Positions 54,259 to 62,718 of a stretch of 64,000 nt of DNA are shown here, piece by piece. A program made the position numbers and the translations under genes. The DNA comes from Microbacterium sp. Clip185 (lineage in GTDB: Bacteria > Actinomycetota > Actinomycetes > Actinomycetales > Microbacteriaceae), in the NCBI RefSeq assembly GCF_028743715.1, contig NZ_CP117996.1:2914001-2978000 (forward strand). Direction: 5' to 3'. The notes beneath the pieces were generated by a model that was given only the letters and a program-made list of their open reading frames with translations, made no database searches and was not told the DNA's origin. How positions within the stretch are numbered: the first letter of the stretch is position 1; the number at the start of each line of letters is the position of its first letter.

Positions 54259-54771
54259 TCAGCCCTTCGAGGTGAACGACCACAGGTTGTCGACGCCGCC
54301 GGAGGTCGCCACCACCGCGACATCCTGGTGGATGTCTGCGCGGTCGAACAGCTGCGTCACACACGCGCTGACCCCGAAGCGCTCCTGGAACCACAGCGAC
54401 AGCGCCTGCTGCTGCGAGATGCGCCAGGCGAAGAAGCTCGCCTGCTTGTTGTTGCGCGCCTTCCAGGTGATCTTCTCATCGGCCCGCGTGAGCTCGACGG
54501 GGAGCGCCGTCTGGATCGCGAGCTCGACGGCGTCGAGGTCGGGGCTCACGCGCGCGGGGTCCCAGTAGGTGCGGATGACGAACCCTGTGCCCTTGCCGCC
54601 GGGCGCGGGGAACCCCCGGTAGACGCCGACATAACGCGCGTCCGCCTGATTCCAGAGCTCGAGCGCCGCCTTCGCCGACTTCTTGACGCCGAAGACACCC
54701 CCCTCATCGGTGAGCGCAAGAAACGCCTCCGGCGTCGTCAGGGATGCGGCGAGGGCAGCGTGATCGGGCAT
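54259..54771 (-). CDS. Hypothetical protein, 170 aa
   Basis: Soluble protein with no signal or membrane helix and no motif I can name. Notable features are a C-terminal half rich in aromatic residues (ASFFAWRISQQQALSLWFQE), one Cys, and an even alpha/beta pattern (ARYVGVYRGFPAPGGKGTGF, DAVELAIQTALPVELTRADE). ATG 54771. First of a two-gene operon with the membrane protein downstream. It follows the rhamnose operon by 75 bp on the same strand but its content gives no link to rhamnose. Confidence 0.7.
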   Translation of the reverse strand: MPDHAALAASLTTPEAFLALTDEGGVFGVKKSAKAALELWNQADARYVGVYRGFPAPGGKGTGFVIRTYWDPARVSPDLDAVELAIQTALPVELTRADEKITWKARNNKQASFFAWRISQQQALSLWFQERFGVSACVTQLFDRADIHQDVAVVATSGGVDNLWSFTSKG

Positions 54772-54846
54772 GGGTGTTCTCCGTTCGGGCGCGGGGTGTT
54801 CGCTGTGGAGCACAGCATAGGGAGAACAGAGGTTCCGCCGCGGGCG

Positions 54847-56295
54847 TCATCCACATGGCCCTCGTCGCCCGGTCGGCAGGTAGCGGCTCAGCTGCTGAGT
54901 GCGGGCGACGATGTCTCTCAGCGACTCGAGCGAACCCGTGATGATCCCCACGGCGCGGGCCTGCACGAGCAGGTTGCCCAGCGCGGTCGCTTCGACGGGT
55001 CCGGCGACGACGGGCACGCCCGCCGCATCCGCCGTCCGCTGGCACAGCAGCTCGTTGAGCGCGCCGCCGCCGACGATGTGCACGACCGACAGGGGGATGC
55101 CCGAGAGCTCCGCCGCGGTGTGGGCCGTCGCGGCGAAGGCGGCGGCGAGCGATTCGACGATGCTCCTGGCGTACTCGGCCTGCGTGCGAGGGGCGCGCAG
55201 ACCCTGCTCGTCGCACCAGGCGTCGATCCGCGAGATCATGTCGCCGGGGGGCAGGAATCTCGCATCGTCGACGTCGAAGACGGGCACATCCCGTGCCGGC
55301 ACATCACGCGCGGCGTCGAGCAGAGCGGAGAGCTCGACCGAATGGCCTGCGGCCTCCCAGCCCCGAATGGTCTCGCTGAGAATCCACAGCCCCATGACGT
55401 TGCGGAGCAGTCGCACGCGGCCGTCGACGCCGGCTTCGTTGGTGAACTTGGCCGCGAGGGCGGCGGGGGTCACCACGGGCGACGACACCTCGGTGCCCAC
55501 CAATCCCCACGTCCCGCAGGAGATGTACGCGGCACCTTCGGTGTTCATCGGCACCGCGACCACCGCAGATGCGGTGTCGTGGGATCCGACCGCCGTGACC
55601 GGGACACCGGCACGCGCGCCCAGCGCATCGGAGACGGGGGCACGGAGTTCGCCGATCGTCTCTCCCGGGGAGATGAGCTCCGGAAGGAGCGAACGGCGAA
55701 GCCCCAGCTCGTCCAGGAGATGCAGGTCCCAGAATCCGGTGCGGACATCGATCAGCCCGGTGGTCGACGCGTTCGTCGCCTCCGCGCGCTGCTCGCCGGT
55801 CAGCCAGTACGCGAACAGGTCGGGAATGAGCAGGATCCGATCCGCGAGAGCGAGCGTCTCGTCGTCCTCGGCCGCGAGCTGGTACAGCGTGTTGAACGGC
55901 AGGAACTGCAGTCCGTTGCGTGCGAACAGCTCTCGGTGCGTGAATCGGCTGTGCACCCGACGGACGCCGCGAGCAGTTCGTTCGTCCCGATAGTGGACGG
56001 GGTTGCCCAGAAGAGCTCCTGACCGCATCAATCCGTAGTCCACCGCCCAGGAATCGATCCCCACCGTTCGAAGCCCCGGCTCCCTGCGCACCACGTCGCG
56101 CAACCCCGCGACCGCGGACCCGTAGAGATGGAGGATGTCCCAGTGCAGCGCATCGGGCGTGCGGACCGGCGTGTTGGAGAACCGCGCGACGGTCTCGGTC
56201 TCGAGGATGTCCGGCCCGACGTGGCCGAGGATCACGCGCCCGCTGGTGGCGCCGAGATCGATGGCCGCCAGCGCGCCCGACGTCATCGATGTCAT
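54847..56295 (-). CDS. rhaB: Rhamnulokinase
   Basis: FGGY-family sugar kinase of 482 residues that phosphorylates L-rhamnulose to L-rhamnulose 1-phosphate. N-terminal phosphate motif AAIDLGATSGRVILG, rhamnulokinase-typical VGIDSWAVDYGLMRSGALLG and VHYRDERT, and the C-terminal ATP motif VHIVGGGALNELLCQRTADA. ATG 56295 overlaps the stop of the aldolase-dehydrogenase by 4 bp. Third gene of the rhaI-rhaD/SDR-rhaB operon. Confidence 0.93.
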   Translation of the reverse strand: MTSMTSGALAAIDLGATSGRVILGHVGPDILETETVARFSNTPVRTPDALHWDILHLYGSAVAGLRDVVRREPGLRTVGIDSWAVDYGLMRSGALLGNPVHYRDERTARGVRRVHSRFTHRELFARNGLQFLPFNTLYQLAAEDDETLALADRILLIPDLFAYWLTGEQRAEATNASTTGLIDVRTGFWDLHLLDELGLRRSLLPELISPGETIGELRAPVSDALGARAGVPVTAVGSHDTASAVVAVPMNTEGAAYISCGTWGLVGTEVSSPVVTPAALAAKFTNEAGVDGRVRLLRNVMGLWILSETIRGWEAAGHSVELSALLDAARDVPARDVPVFDVDDARFLPPGDMISRIDAWCDEQGLRAPRTQAEYARSIVESLAAAFAATAHTAAELSGIPLSVVHIVGGGALNELLCQRTADAAGVPVVAGPVEATALGNLLVQARAVGIITGSLESLRDIVARTQQLSRYLPTGRRGPCG

Positions 56296-58346
56296 CGCAG
56301 GAACGCCGCGGCGACGCCGGAGTCGACGGGGACGTGCAGTCCGGTGGTGCGACTCAGCTCCGGACCGGTCAGAACATAGACCGCATCCGCGACGTTCTCG
56401 GGGACGACCTCGCGCTTGAGGATCGTGCGGTTGGCATAGAACTGTCCGAGATCCTCTTCCTTCACACCGTAGGTGGCGGCCCGGTTCGCGCCCCAGCCGG
56501 CGGCGAAGATGCCGGAGCCGCGTACGACGCCGTCGGGGTTGATGCCGTTCACGCGCACGCCGTGCTCGCCGAGCTCGACGGCTAGCAGACGCACCTGGTG
56601 CGCCTGGTCGGCCTTGGTCGCCGAGTAGGCGATGTTGTTCGGCCCCGCGAAGACCGAGTTCTTCGAAGAGATGTAGATCACATCGCCGCCCATCCGCTGT
56701 TCGATGAGCACCTTGGCGGCGGCCTTCGACACGAGGAAGGAGCCCTTGGCCATCACGTCGTGCTGCAGGTCCCAGTCCTTCTCGGTGGTCTCCAGCAGCG
56801 GCTTCGACAGCGAGAGCCCCGCGTTGTTCACCACGAGGTCGAGGCCGCCGAACGCGAGAAGGGTCGCGTCGATGGCCGCCTGCACGCCTTCCGCGTCTGC
56901 CACGTTGGCGGCGACGCCGATCGCGACGTCCGTGCCGCCCAGCTCTGCGGCAGCGGCCCGCGCCTTCTCGAGATCGAGGTCGGCGACGACCACGCACGCG
57001 CCCTCGGCGGCGAGGCGCGTCGCGATGGCCTTGCCGATGCCGGATGCGGCTCCCGTCACGAACGCGATCCGGCCCTGATGGGTCTTCGGCTTCGGCATGC
57101 GCTGAAGCTTGGCCTCTTCCAGCGCCCAGTACTCGATGCGGAACTTCTCGGCATCCGAGATCGGCGCGTAGCTCGAGAGAGCCTCGGCGCCACGCATGAC
57201 GTTGATGGCGTTGACGTAGAACTCGCCGGCCACCCGCGCGGTCTGCTTGTTCGCCCCGTAGCTGAACATGCCGACGCCGGGCACGAGCACGATGAGGGGA
57301 TCGGCGCCACGCATGGCGGGCGAGTCCGCATCCGCGTGAGCGTCGTAGTACGCCTTGTAGTCCTCGCGGTACTGCTGGTGCAGTTCGTGCAGACGAGCGA
57401 TCTGCTCGTCTACCGAAGCGGTCGCGGGCAGGTCGAGGATGAGCGGCTTGACCTTGGTGCGCAGGAAGTGGTCGGGGCAGCTCGTGCCGAGCGCCGCGAG
57501 CGCGGGCGCCTTCTCGGACGCGAGGAAGTCGAGCACCACCGCACTGTCGGTGTAGTGGCCGACGACGGGACGGTCGGTCGAGGCGAGCCCGCGAATCGTG
57601 GGCGCGAGAGCTGCCGCGCGCGCACGCCGCTCCGTCTCCTCGAGTGCCTCGAAGCCGGAACGCACGTCGCCGAAGGGGGCCGCGATGCCGTGGTTGTCGA
57701 TGTACTCCTGCGCGGTGGCGATGATGCGCAGCGAGTTCGCCTCGGCTTCTTCGGACGTCTCGCCCCACGCGGTGATCCCGTGGCCGCCGAGGATGCAGCC
57801 GATCGCCTGCGGGTTCGAGCGCTTGATCTCGGCGATGTCCAACCCCAGCTGGAAGCCGGGACGGCGCCACGGCACCCAGACGACGTCGCCGCCGAAGATC
57901 TCACGGGTGAGCTTCTCGCCGTCGGCTGCGGTCGCGATCGCGATCCCCGCGTCCGGGTGCAGGTGGTCGACGTGCGCGGCATCGACGAGGCCGTGCATGG
58001 CCGTGTCGATCGAAGGGGCGGCGCCGCCCTTGCCGTGGAGGCAGTAGTCGAAGGCTGCGACCATCTCGTCCTCGCGCTCGACTCCGGGGTACACGTCGAC
58101 GAGCGCACGGACGCGGTCGAGTCGGAGGACGGCCAGGCCCTGCTCGGTGAGGGTTCCCAGGTCCCCGCCGGATCCCTTGACCCAGAGCAGCTGGATCTCC
58201 TCTCCGGTGACCGGATCCACGGCGGATCCCTTCGCGGAGGTGTTGCCACCGGCGAAGTTGGTGGTTCTGGGGTCGGCTCCGAGTCGGTTGCTGCGGGCCA
58301 CGAGAGCGGCGACGGCGGGCGACGGCGCCGAGCTTGTGGCGCTCAT
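56292..58346 (-). CDS. Bifunctional rhamnulose-1-phosphate aldolase / short-chain dehydrogenase
   Basis: Fusion protein of 684 residues (RhaEW/YuxG type). The N-terminal ~430 residues are a class II aldolase that splits L-rhamnulose 1-phosphate into DHAP and L-lactaldehyde (TTNFAGGNTSAKGS, VDAAHVDHLHPDAGIAIATA with the metal-binding His residues). The C-terminal ~250 residues are an SDR with IAFVTGAASGIGKAIATRLA, VVNNAGLS, catalytic Ser/Tyr-Lys region ISSKNSVFAGPNNIAYSATK, which should oxidise the lactaldehyde. So both steps occur on one chain. ATG 58346 overlaps the rhaI stop. Fusion form is known in Actinobacteria and Bacillus. Confidence 0.93.
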   Translation of the reverse strand: MSATSSAPSPAVAALVARSNRLGADPRTTNFAGGNTSAKGSAVDPVTGEEIQLLWVKGSGGDLGTLTEQGLAVLRLDRVRALVDVYPGVEREDEMVAAFDYCLHGKGGAAPSIDTAMHGLVDAAHVDHLHPDAGIAIATAADGEKLTREIFGGDVVWVPWRRPGFQLGLDIAEIKRSNPQAIGCILGGHGITAWGETSEEAEANSLRIIATAQEYIDNHGIAAPFGDVRSGFEALEETERRARAAALAPTIRGLASTDRPVVGHYTDSAVVLDFLASEKAPALAALGTSCPDHFLRTKVKPLILDLPATASVDEQIARLHELHQQYREDYKAYYDAHADADSPAMRGADPLIVLVPGVGMFSYGANKQTARVAGEFYVNAINVMRGAEALSSYAPISDAEKFRIEYWALEEAKLQRMPKPKTHQGRIAFVTGAASGIGKAIATRLAAEGACVVVADLDLEKARAAAAELGGTDVAIGVAANVADAEGVQAAIDATLLAFGGLDLVVNNAGLSLSKPLLETTEKDWDLQHDVMAKGSFLVSKAAAKVLIEQRMGGDVIYISSKNSVFAGPNNIAYSATKADQAHQVRLLAVELGEHGVRVNGINPDGVVRGSGIFAAGWGANRAATYGVKEEDLGQFYANRTILKREVVPENVADAVYVLTGPELSRTTGLHVPVDSGVAAAFLR

Positions 58347-59509
58347 GCGCTCCACCCCAGCTGCGTACCCGCCGCACGCACGGCGACGATGCGGTCGCGG
58401 TAGCCGGATGCGGCGTACGCGGCCATCGGGTCGGCCGGCAGGCCTCGGGATGCTCGCCATTCGGCGAGCGCGGAGCGGACATCGGTCTGGAAGGCGTCCA
58501 TGAAGATCGCGTTGGCCGCGAGAACGTCGTTCTCACGCTGGGCGGCGGCCAGGGCGTCGCGGTCGAGCAGCAGCGCGCGCGCCGTCATCTCCTGCACGTT
58601 GAGCACCGAACGGATCTGTCCGGGGATCTTCTCCTCGATGTTGTGGCACTGGTCGAGCATGAAGGCCACATCGGGGTTGTTCAGGCCACCGCCGCGCACG
58701 ACCTCGACGAGGATGCGGAACAGCTGGAACGGGTCGGCGGCACCGACGATGAGGTCATCATCGGCGTAGAAGCGCGAGTTGAAGTCGAAGGAGCCGAGCT
58801 TTCCGAGGCGGAGCAGCTGCATGACGATGAACTCGATGTTCGTGCCCGGTGCGTGATGGCCCGTGTCGAGGCAGACCATCGCGCGGTCGCCGAGCGCCGC
58901 CACCTGAGCGTAAGAGGTACCCCAGTCCGGAACGTCGGTGTGGTAGAACGACGGCTCGAAGAACTTGTACTCCAGAACGAGGCGCTGGTCAGGGCCGAGC
59001 CGGTCGTAGATCGTCTGCAGCGAGTCCGCGAGGCGATCCTGACGCGAGCGCATATCGGTCTGGCCGGGGTAGTTCGACCCCTCTGCGAGCCAGATCTTGA
59101 GGTCTCGCGAACCGGTCGCGTCCATGACGTCGATGCAGGCCAGGTGGTGATCGATCGCCTTGCGGCGGATGCGGTCGTCCTCGTGCGTCAGCGCGCCGAA
59201 CTTGTAGTCCTCGTCCTGGAACGTGTTCGAGTTGATGGTGCCGAGGCGCACGCCGTGGTCCTCGGCATGACGGCGCAGGGCGCCGTAGTCATCAACGGCG
59301 TCCCACGGGATGTGCAGCGCCAAGCTGGGCGCGAGTCCGGTGAGCCGGTTGACCTCCGCCGCATCCTCGATCTTCTCGTGGATGCTGCGCGGCGACCCCG
59401 GGCTCGGGAAGACGCGGAAGCGCGTCCCGGAATTCCCGAAGGCCCACGACGGCAGCTCGATCGCCAGCCCTTCCAGCGCCCGGAGCGCACCCTCCGTCAT
59501 CAGTGTCAT
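58343..59509 (-). CDS. rhaI: L-rhamnose isomerase
   Basis: TIM-barrel aldose-ketose isomerase converting L-rhamnose to L-rhamnulose, 388 residues. It is of the Pseudomonas-type RhaI rather than E. coli RhaA: HIPWDAVDDYGALRRHAEDH, INSNTFQDEDYKFGAL, IWLAEGSNYPGQTDMRSRQD, metal region VCLDTGHHAPGTNIEF and FDFNSRFYADDDLIVGA. First gene of the operon, behind a good promoter and two LacI-type operators. ATG 59509. Confidence 0.94.
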   Translation of the reverse strand: MTLMTEGALRALEGLAIELPSWAFGNSGTRFRVFPSPGSPRSIHEKIEDAAEVNRLTGLAPSLALHIPWDAVDDYGALRRHAEDHGVRLGTINSNTFQDEDYKFGALTHEDDRIRRKAIDHHLACIDVMDATGSRDLKIWLAEGSNYPGQTDMRSRQDRLADSLQTIYDRLGPDQRLVLEYKFFEPSFYHTDVPDWGTSYAQVAALGDRAMVCLDTGHHAPGTNIEFIVMQLLRLGKLGSFDFNSRFYADDDLIVGAADPFQLFRILVEVVRGGGLNNPDVAFMLDQCHNIEEKIPGQIRSVLNVQEMTARALLLDRDALAAAQRENDVLAANAIFMDAFQTDVRSALAEWRASRGLPADPMAAYAASGYRDRIVAVRAAGTQLGWSA

Positions 59510-59524
59510 CTGGACGACCCCTCG

Positions 59525-59550
59525 TGAAACGTTTCATGAATCGATTCATG
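59525..59550. promoter_or_regulatory. Two abutting LacI-type operators of the rhamnose operon
   Basis: TGAAACGTTTCA (59525-59536, perfect 12-bp dyad) and CATGAATCGATTCATG (59535-59550, perfect 16-bp dyad) share the pattern TGAAWCGWTTCA, with centres 12 bp apart. They lie between rhaI and the divergent LacI gene, just downstream of the rhaI -10, an ideal place for repression. Confidence 0.8.
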
Positions 59551-59579
59551 ACAGTACCCTCTAGAATTCTGGCGAGCAA
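59551..59579 (-). promoter_or_regulatory. Promoter of the rhaI operon
   Basis: On the minus strand TTGCTC (59574-59579), 17-nt spacer and TACTGT (59551-59556). Transcripts would start inside the operator pair. On the plus strand TAGAAT (59562-59567) could be the -10 of the LacI gene, though its -35 is weak, so the two promoters overlap. Confidence 0.6.
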
Positions 59580-59615
59580 TAGGCTCGACCTCGCCGCTCC
59601 CTCAGACAGGAACCG

Positions 59616-60614
59616 ATGACCGCCAGCGTTCGCGACGTCGCGTCCTTGGCAGGGGTCTCGGTCGGGACGGTGTCGAACGTCCTCAACAACCGCCCATCGG
59701 TCTCACCATCCGTCGCCGAACGCGTCCGGGCCGCGATCGCGGAGCTGGGGTATGTGCCGAATGCGGCCGCGCGGCAGCTTCGCGCCGGCCAGAGCCGCAC
59801 TTTGGCGCTCGTCGTGCTCGATGTCACCAACCCGTTCTTCGCGGAAGTCGCCCGTGGGGCGGAGGATCGCGCGACCGAGTCCGGCTATGTGGTTCTCGTT
59901 GGGTCCACTCAGCACGACGCAGAGCGCGAGAGCGCCTACATCGACCAGTTCCGTCAGCAACGGGTCGCCGGAGTCGCTCTCGCACTCGCCCCCGGCGGCA
60001 CAGCGGTCGACGATCTGCGCGCCGCCGGCATCCCGGCCGTACAGGTCGGGGCAACGACGTCGGACCCAGACCTGCCCAGCGTCTCGGTGGATGACGTGCG
60101 GGGCGGTGAGGTCGCCGCCGCACACCTGCTGAGTCAGGGCAGACGTACGCTGACATTCATCGGAGGGCCGCTCACCATCCCGCAGGTGCGCGATCGACTG
60201 GCCGGCGTCCGGCGCGCGATCACGGAACACCCTTCCGCGCGATTGGAGGTGGTCGAGCTCGACGAGATGACAGTCGCCGCCGGTCGAGCCGCCGCATCCG
60301 ATCTCCTCCGCGCCGATGCGCGCCCCGACGCCGTCATCGGCGCGAACGACCTGCTCGCGCTGGGAGCACTTCACGCCATCACGGCGGAGTCGTCCCTCCG
60401 GGTCCCCACCGACATCGCGCTGGTCGGCTACGACGACATCGATTTCGCGGCGACGGCGATCGTGCCGTTGAGCTCCGTGCGTCAACCAGCGCGGGAACTC
60501 GGTCGGCGCGCGGTCGACATGCTCCTGAATCAGGCGACCGAGACCGAGCGCCACCTCGTGTTCCAGCCGGAGTTGGTCGTGAGGGCCTCGAGCGCCGAGC
60601 GCCCCACTCAGTGA
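59616..60614 (+). CDS. LacI-family regulator of rhamnose catabolism
   Basis: Repressor of 332 residues divergent from the rhamnose operon. HTH SVRDVASLAGVSVGTVSNVL and hinge YVPNAAARQLRAGQSRTLAL are canonical; the sensor domain runs to VPTDIALVGYDDIDFAATAI and SSVRQPARELGRRAVDMLL. ATG 59616 has CAGGAACCG just upstream. The two dyads at 59525-59550 are its likely sites; effector probably L-rhamnose or L-rhamnulose (phosphate). Ends overlapping the convergent MerR gene by 7 bp. Confidence 0.9.
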   Translation: MTASVRDVASLAGVSVGTVSNVLNNRPSVSPSVAERVRAAIAELGYVPNAAARQLRAGQSRTLALVVLDVTNPFFAEVARGAEDRATESGYVVLVGSTQHDAERESAYIDQFRQQRVAGVALALAPGGTAVDDLRAAGIPAVQVGATTSDPDLPSVSVDDVRGGEVAAAHLLSQGRRTLTFIGGPLTIPQVRDRLAGVRRAITEHPSARLEVVELDEMTVAAGRAAASDLLRADARPDAVIGANDLLALGALHAITAESSLRVPTDIALVGYDDIDFAATAIVPLSSVRQPARELGRRAVDMLLNQATETERHLVFQPELVVRASSAERPTQ

Positions 60615-60979
60615 GGGTCGTCAGGGAGGCCGACGAAGTGCGCGATCTTCTCGTCCATCACCGCGATCGCGCGGGCGAGCAGCCGCCGGCGCTCCTCCAA
60701 GGCCGCCCGACGCTCGCGCAGGAAGCCGACGGGGTCGGGCGAGGCATGCGGCCCGTGCAGCAGATCCGCGAAGGTGCGCAGTTCGTCGATCCCGAGCCCC
60801 GCGTCCTTCATGCAGGTGATGACGTGGATCCAGGCGATGTCCTTCTCGCTGAAAACCCGGTGGTTCCGGTGATCCCGAGCGAGCGGTCCGATGATGCGTT
60901 CCTCTTCGTAATAGCGGAGCGTGTCCGCCGTGAGGCCCGTCGAAGCTGCAGCCTCGCCCATCGTGAACATCGGGCTCAT
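60608..60979 (-). CDS. MerR-family regulator
   Basis: Small MerR-type activator/repressor of 123 residues. HTH FTMGEAAASTGLTADTLRYY followed by EEERIIGPLARDHRNHRVFS and a coiled-coil dimer helix (FLRERRAALEERRRLLARAI). There is no metal-binding Cys cluster in the tail, so it is of the aldehyde/redox-responsive or ligand type (YhdM/AdhR-like) rather than mercury. ATG 60979 overlaps the aldo/keto reductase stop (ATGA), so the two are one operon and the regulator controls itself through the palindrome at 61937-61956. Confidence 0.92.
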   Translation of the reverse strand: MSPMFTMGEAAASTGLTADTLRYYEEERIIGPLARDHRNHRVFSEKDIAWIHVITCMKDAGLGIDELRTFADLLHGPHASPDPVGFLRERRAALEERRRLLARAIAVMDEKIAHFVGLPDDPH

Positions 60980-61920
60980 TCCTTCTTTCCGTCGAGTTCG
61001 GCGCGGTCTTCGGCGTCCAAGTGCAGCTGGAGGGCGTCCATCGCCTCATCAAGCTGAGCGAGGTCCGACACCCCGATGATCGGGGTCACCGCGGGTGAAC
61101 CGTCCAGCAACCATGACAGCACGACCTGGTTCCGCGTCGCATCGCGCCGTCGAGCGACCCGATCCAGTGCGGCGAGGCGACGCTCCGTATCCGGATGCCG
61201 GTACGCCTCCTGCAACCGCTCCGGTCGAGCGAACGCCCCACCCAGCAACGTCGTGTAGGCCCACATCCCAAGCCCCTCGGATGCGACGTAATCGAGCGCT
61301 TCGGGGGACGCGATGACGTGTCCCCAGTCCGGAAGCGGTGCGAACGGAATCGGCTGGAGGTAGCTGTGCCGCAACTGCACGAAGCGGATTGGCTCGGCAT
61401 TGCGCGCCCGTGCCACCGCGCGCGCTCGCTCGATGCGCCATATCGCGTGGTTGGACGCACCCAGCCGCCGGACCCGCCCGTCTGCGACGAGCTCCCCGAA
61501 CGCCTCGACCTGATCCTCGAGTGGAACGGCGCGGTCTTCGACGTGCGCCCACAGCAGGTCGATCGTGTCGACACCGAGCCGTTCCATCGATCCCGCGGCG
61601 GCCTCGGCGATGGCGCCGGGGCCGAGCCCCTCCAGGGATGCTGCCCCGGCATGGGGCTGGGTCGGGTTGGCGCCGACCTTCGTCGAGATCGACACCTGGT
61701 CGCGCACACCAGGATGACGGCGGAGCCATTCCCCCAACACGGTTTCGCTCGCCCCTCCCCGACCGGACGGCGATGCCCAGAAGGCGTAGTTGTCGGATGT
61801 GTCGAGCCAGCGCCCGCCGCGGGAAGCGAAGCGGTCGAGCAGTGCGAACGACGTCTCCTCCGAGAGCCGCGTGCCGAACCACATCGCTCCGAGGGCGAAT
61901 CCGTTGCTGAGAGTTTCCAT
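60976..61920 (-). CDS. Aldo/keto reductase
   Basis: NADPH-dependent AKR of 314 residues. Catalytic set: Asp/Tyr in WLDTSDNYAFWASPSGRGG, Lys in VSISTKVGANPTQ, His in DLLWAHVEDRAVPL. Start ATG 61920 has no ribosome site and lies 8 nt after a possible -10, consistent with a leaderless message. Translationally coupled to the MerR regulator downstream, a pairing common for genes induced by electrophiles or aldehydes. Substrate unknown. Confidence 0.9.
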   Translation of the reverse strand: METLSNGFALGAMWFGTRLSEETSFALLDRFASRGGRWLDTSDNYAFWASPSGRGGASETVLGEWLRRHPGVRDQVSISTKVGANPTQPHAGAASLEGLGPGAIAEAAAGSMERLGVDTIDLLWAHVEDRAVPLEDQVEAFGELVADGRVRRLGASNHAIWRIERARAVARARNAEPIRFVQLRHSYLQPIPFAPLPDWGHVIASPEALDYVASEGLGMWAYTTLLGGAFARPERLQEAYRHPDTERRLAALDRVARRRDATRNQVVLSWLLDGSPAVTPIIGVSDLAQLDEAMDALQLHLDAEDRAELDGKKE

Positions 61921-61928
61921 GGATACGC

Positions 61929-61959
61929 AGCGAACCACCTGGAGCGCGCTCCAGGTCAA
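61929..61959 (-). promoter_or_regulatory. MerR-type promoter with perfect 20-bp operator
   Basis: TTGACC (-35, 61954-61959) runs directly into the dyad ACCTGGAGCGCGCTCCAGGT (61937-61956, fully symmetric). A 19-nt spacer leads to a poor -10, TTCGCT (61929-61934). A dyad inside an over-long spacer is the hallmark of MerR-controlled promoters, where the protein untwists the DNA to activate. Confidence 0.8.
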
Positions 61960-62058
61960 ATCCGGTTCTGCGCAGCGCCAACGGCTCCCGACCTCGCGCC
62001 GGATGCTGCCCTGCGTCACGAGCTTGGCCGCTGGCGTGATCTACGTCATGATGCCGTC

Positions 62059-62673
62059 ATGCGCGCCTCCCGCCCCCTCCTCGGCGCACTGCTCGCCCTT
62101 GTGACCGTCGTCGCCGCCGGGTGCGCCACGTCGGGCGGCAATCCGGCGAGCGCCGACGCGATTGCCGACCGGGTCGGTGCGGTCGGCATCTCGGCCGATC
62201 TCGTCTTCACGACCGAGGTGGCGGGATACACCCTCGCTCCGCAGTCGGTCGGAGTCTCGAACGAGGATGGCATGTCGGCGACCTGGACCCGCGACGGGTC
62301 GGGAGCGATGATCTCGCTGCGCACACACAGAGGCGGCATGACCGCCGAGACCTGCGCGGCGCTGCCGATGTGGGACGACACAGAGACTCCCGTCACCTGC
62401 ACCGAGCAGGACGGGACCTGGCACCGCGAGCACAACGGCGCCCACGAGGACATCGTCGTGCGCGACGGCGCGTGGGTGCTCATCGTCGGATCGGCCGGAG
62501 CCACGACGGACGAGATCGACGCGGCCGCGAAGGCTCTGCACGTGCCCTCGCCGTCAGAACTCGACCTGTTGTTCTCCGACACCCCGAGAACGCCACCGCC
62601 CCCCGTGGAGCGCGGCGATCTACCCGAGAACGGCGACGGCGCCCCCATCCAGCCGTCCGGTCCGGGCGGCTGA
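62059..62673 (+). CDS. Putative lipoprotein, 204 aa
   Basis: Exported lipoprotein: signal LLGALLALVTVVAAGCATSG with lipobox VAAGC near residue 22. The mature part has one disulfide-capable Cys pair (ETCAALPMWDDTETPVTC) in a beta-rich domain and a proline-rich C-terminal tail (TPRTPPPPVERGDLPE). I do not recognise a family. Anchored outside the membrane. ATG 62059; no clear operon partner; converges with the DUF1361 gene. Confidence 0.75.
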   Translation: MRASRPLLGALLALVTVVAAGCATSGGNPASADAIADRVGAVGISADLVFTTEVAGYTLAPQSVGVSNEDGMSATWTRDGSGAMISLRTHRGGMTAETCAALPMWDDTETPVTCTEQDGTWHREHNGAHEDIVVRDGAWVLIVGSAGATTDEIDAAAKALHVPSPSELDLLFSDTPRTPPPPVERGDLPENGDGAPIQPSGPGG

Positions 62674-62718
62674 CCCACCGTCAACGCAGGTCTGTGCCGA
62701 TGGGACCGGAGCCCACGA

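Noticed and set aside
53755..56022. 755-codon plus-strand frame over the unknown genes and rhaB
   Set aside because: Antisense composition; rhaB on the minus strand is clear.
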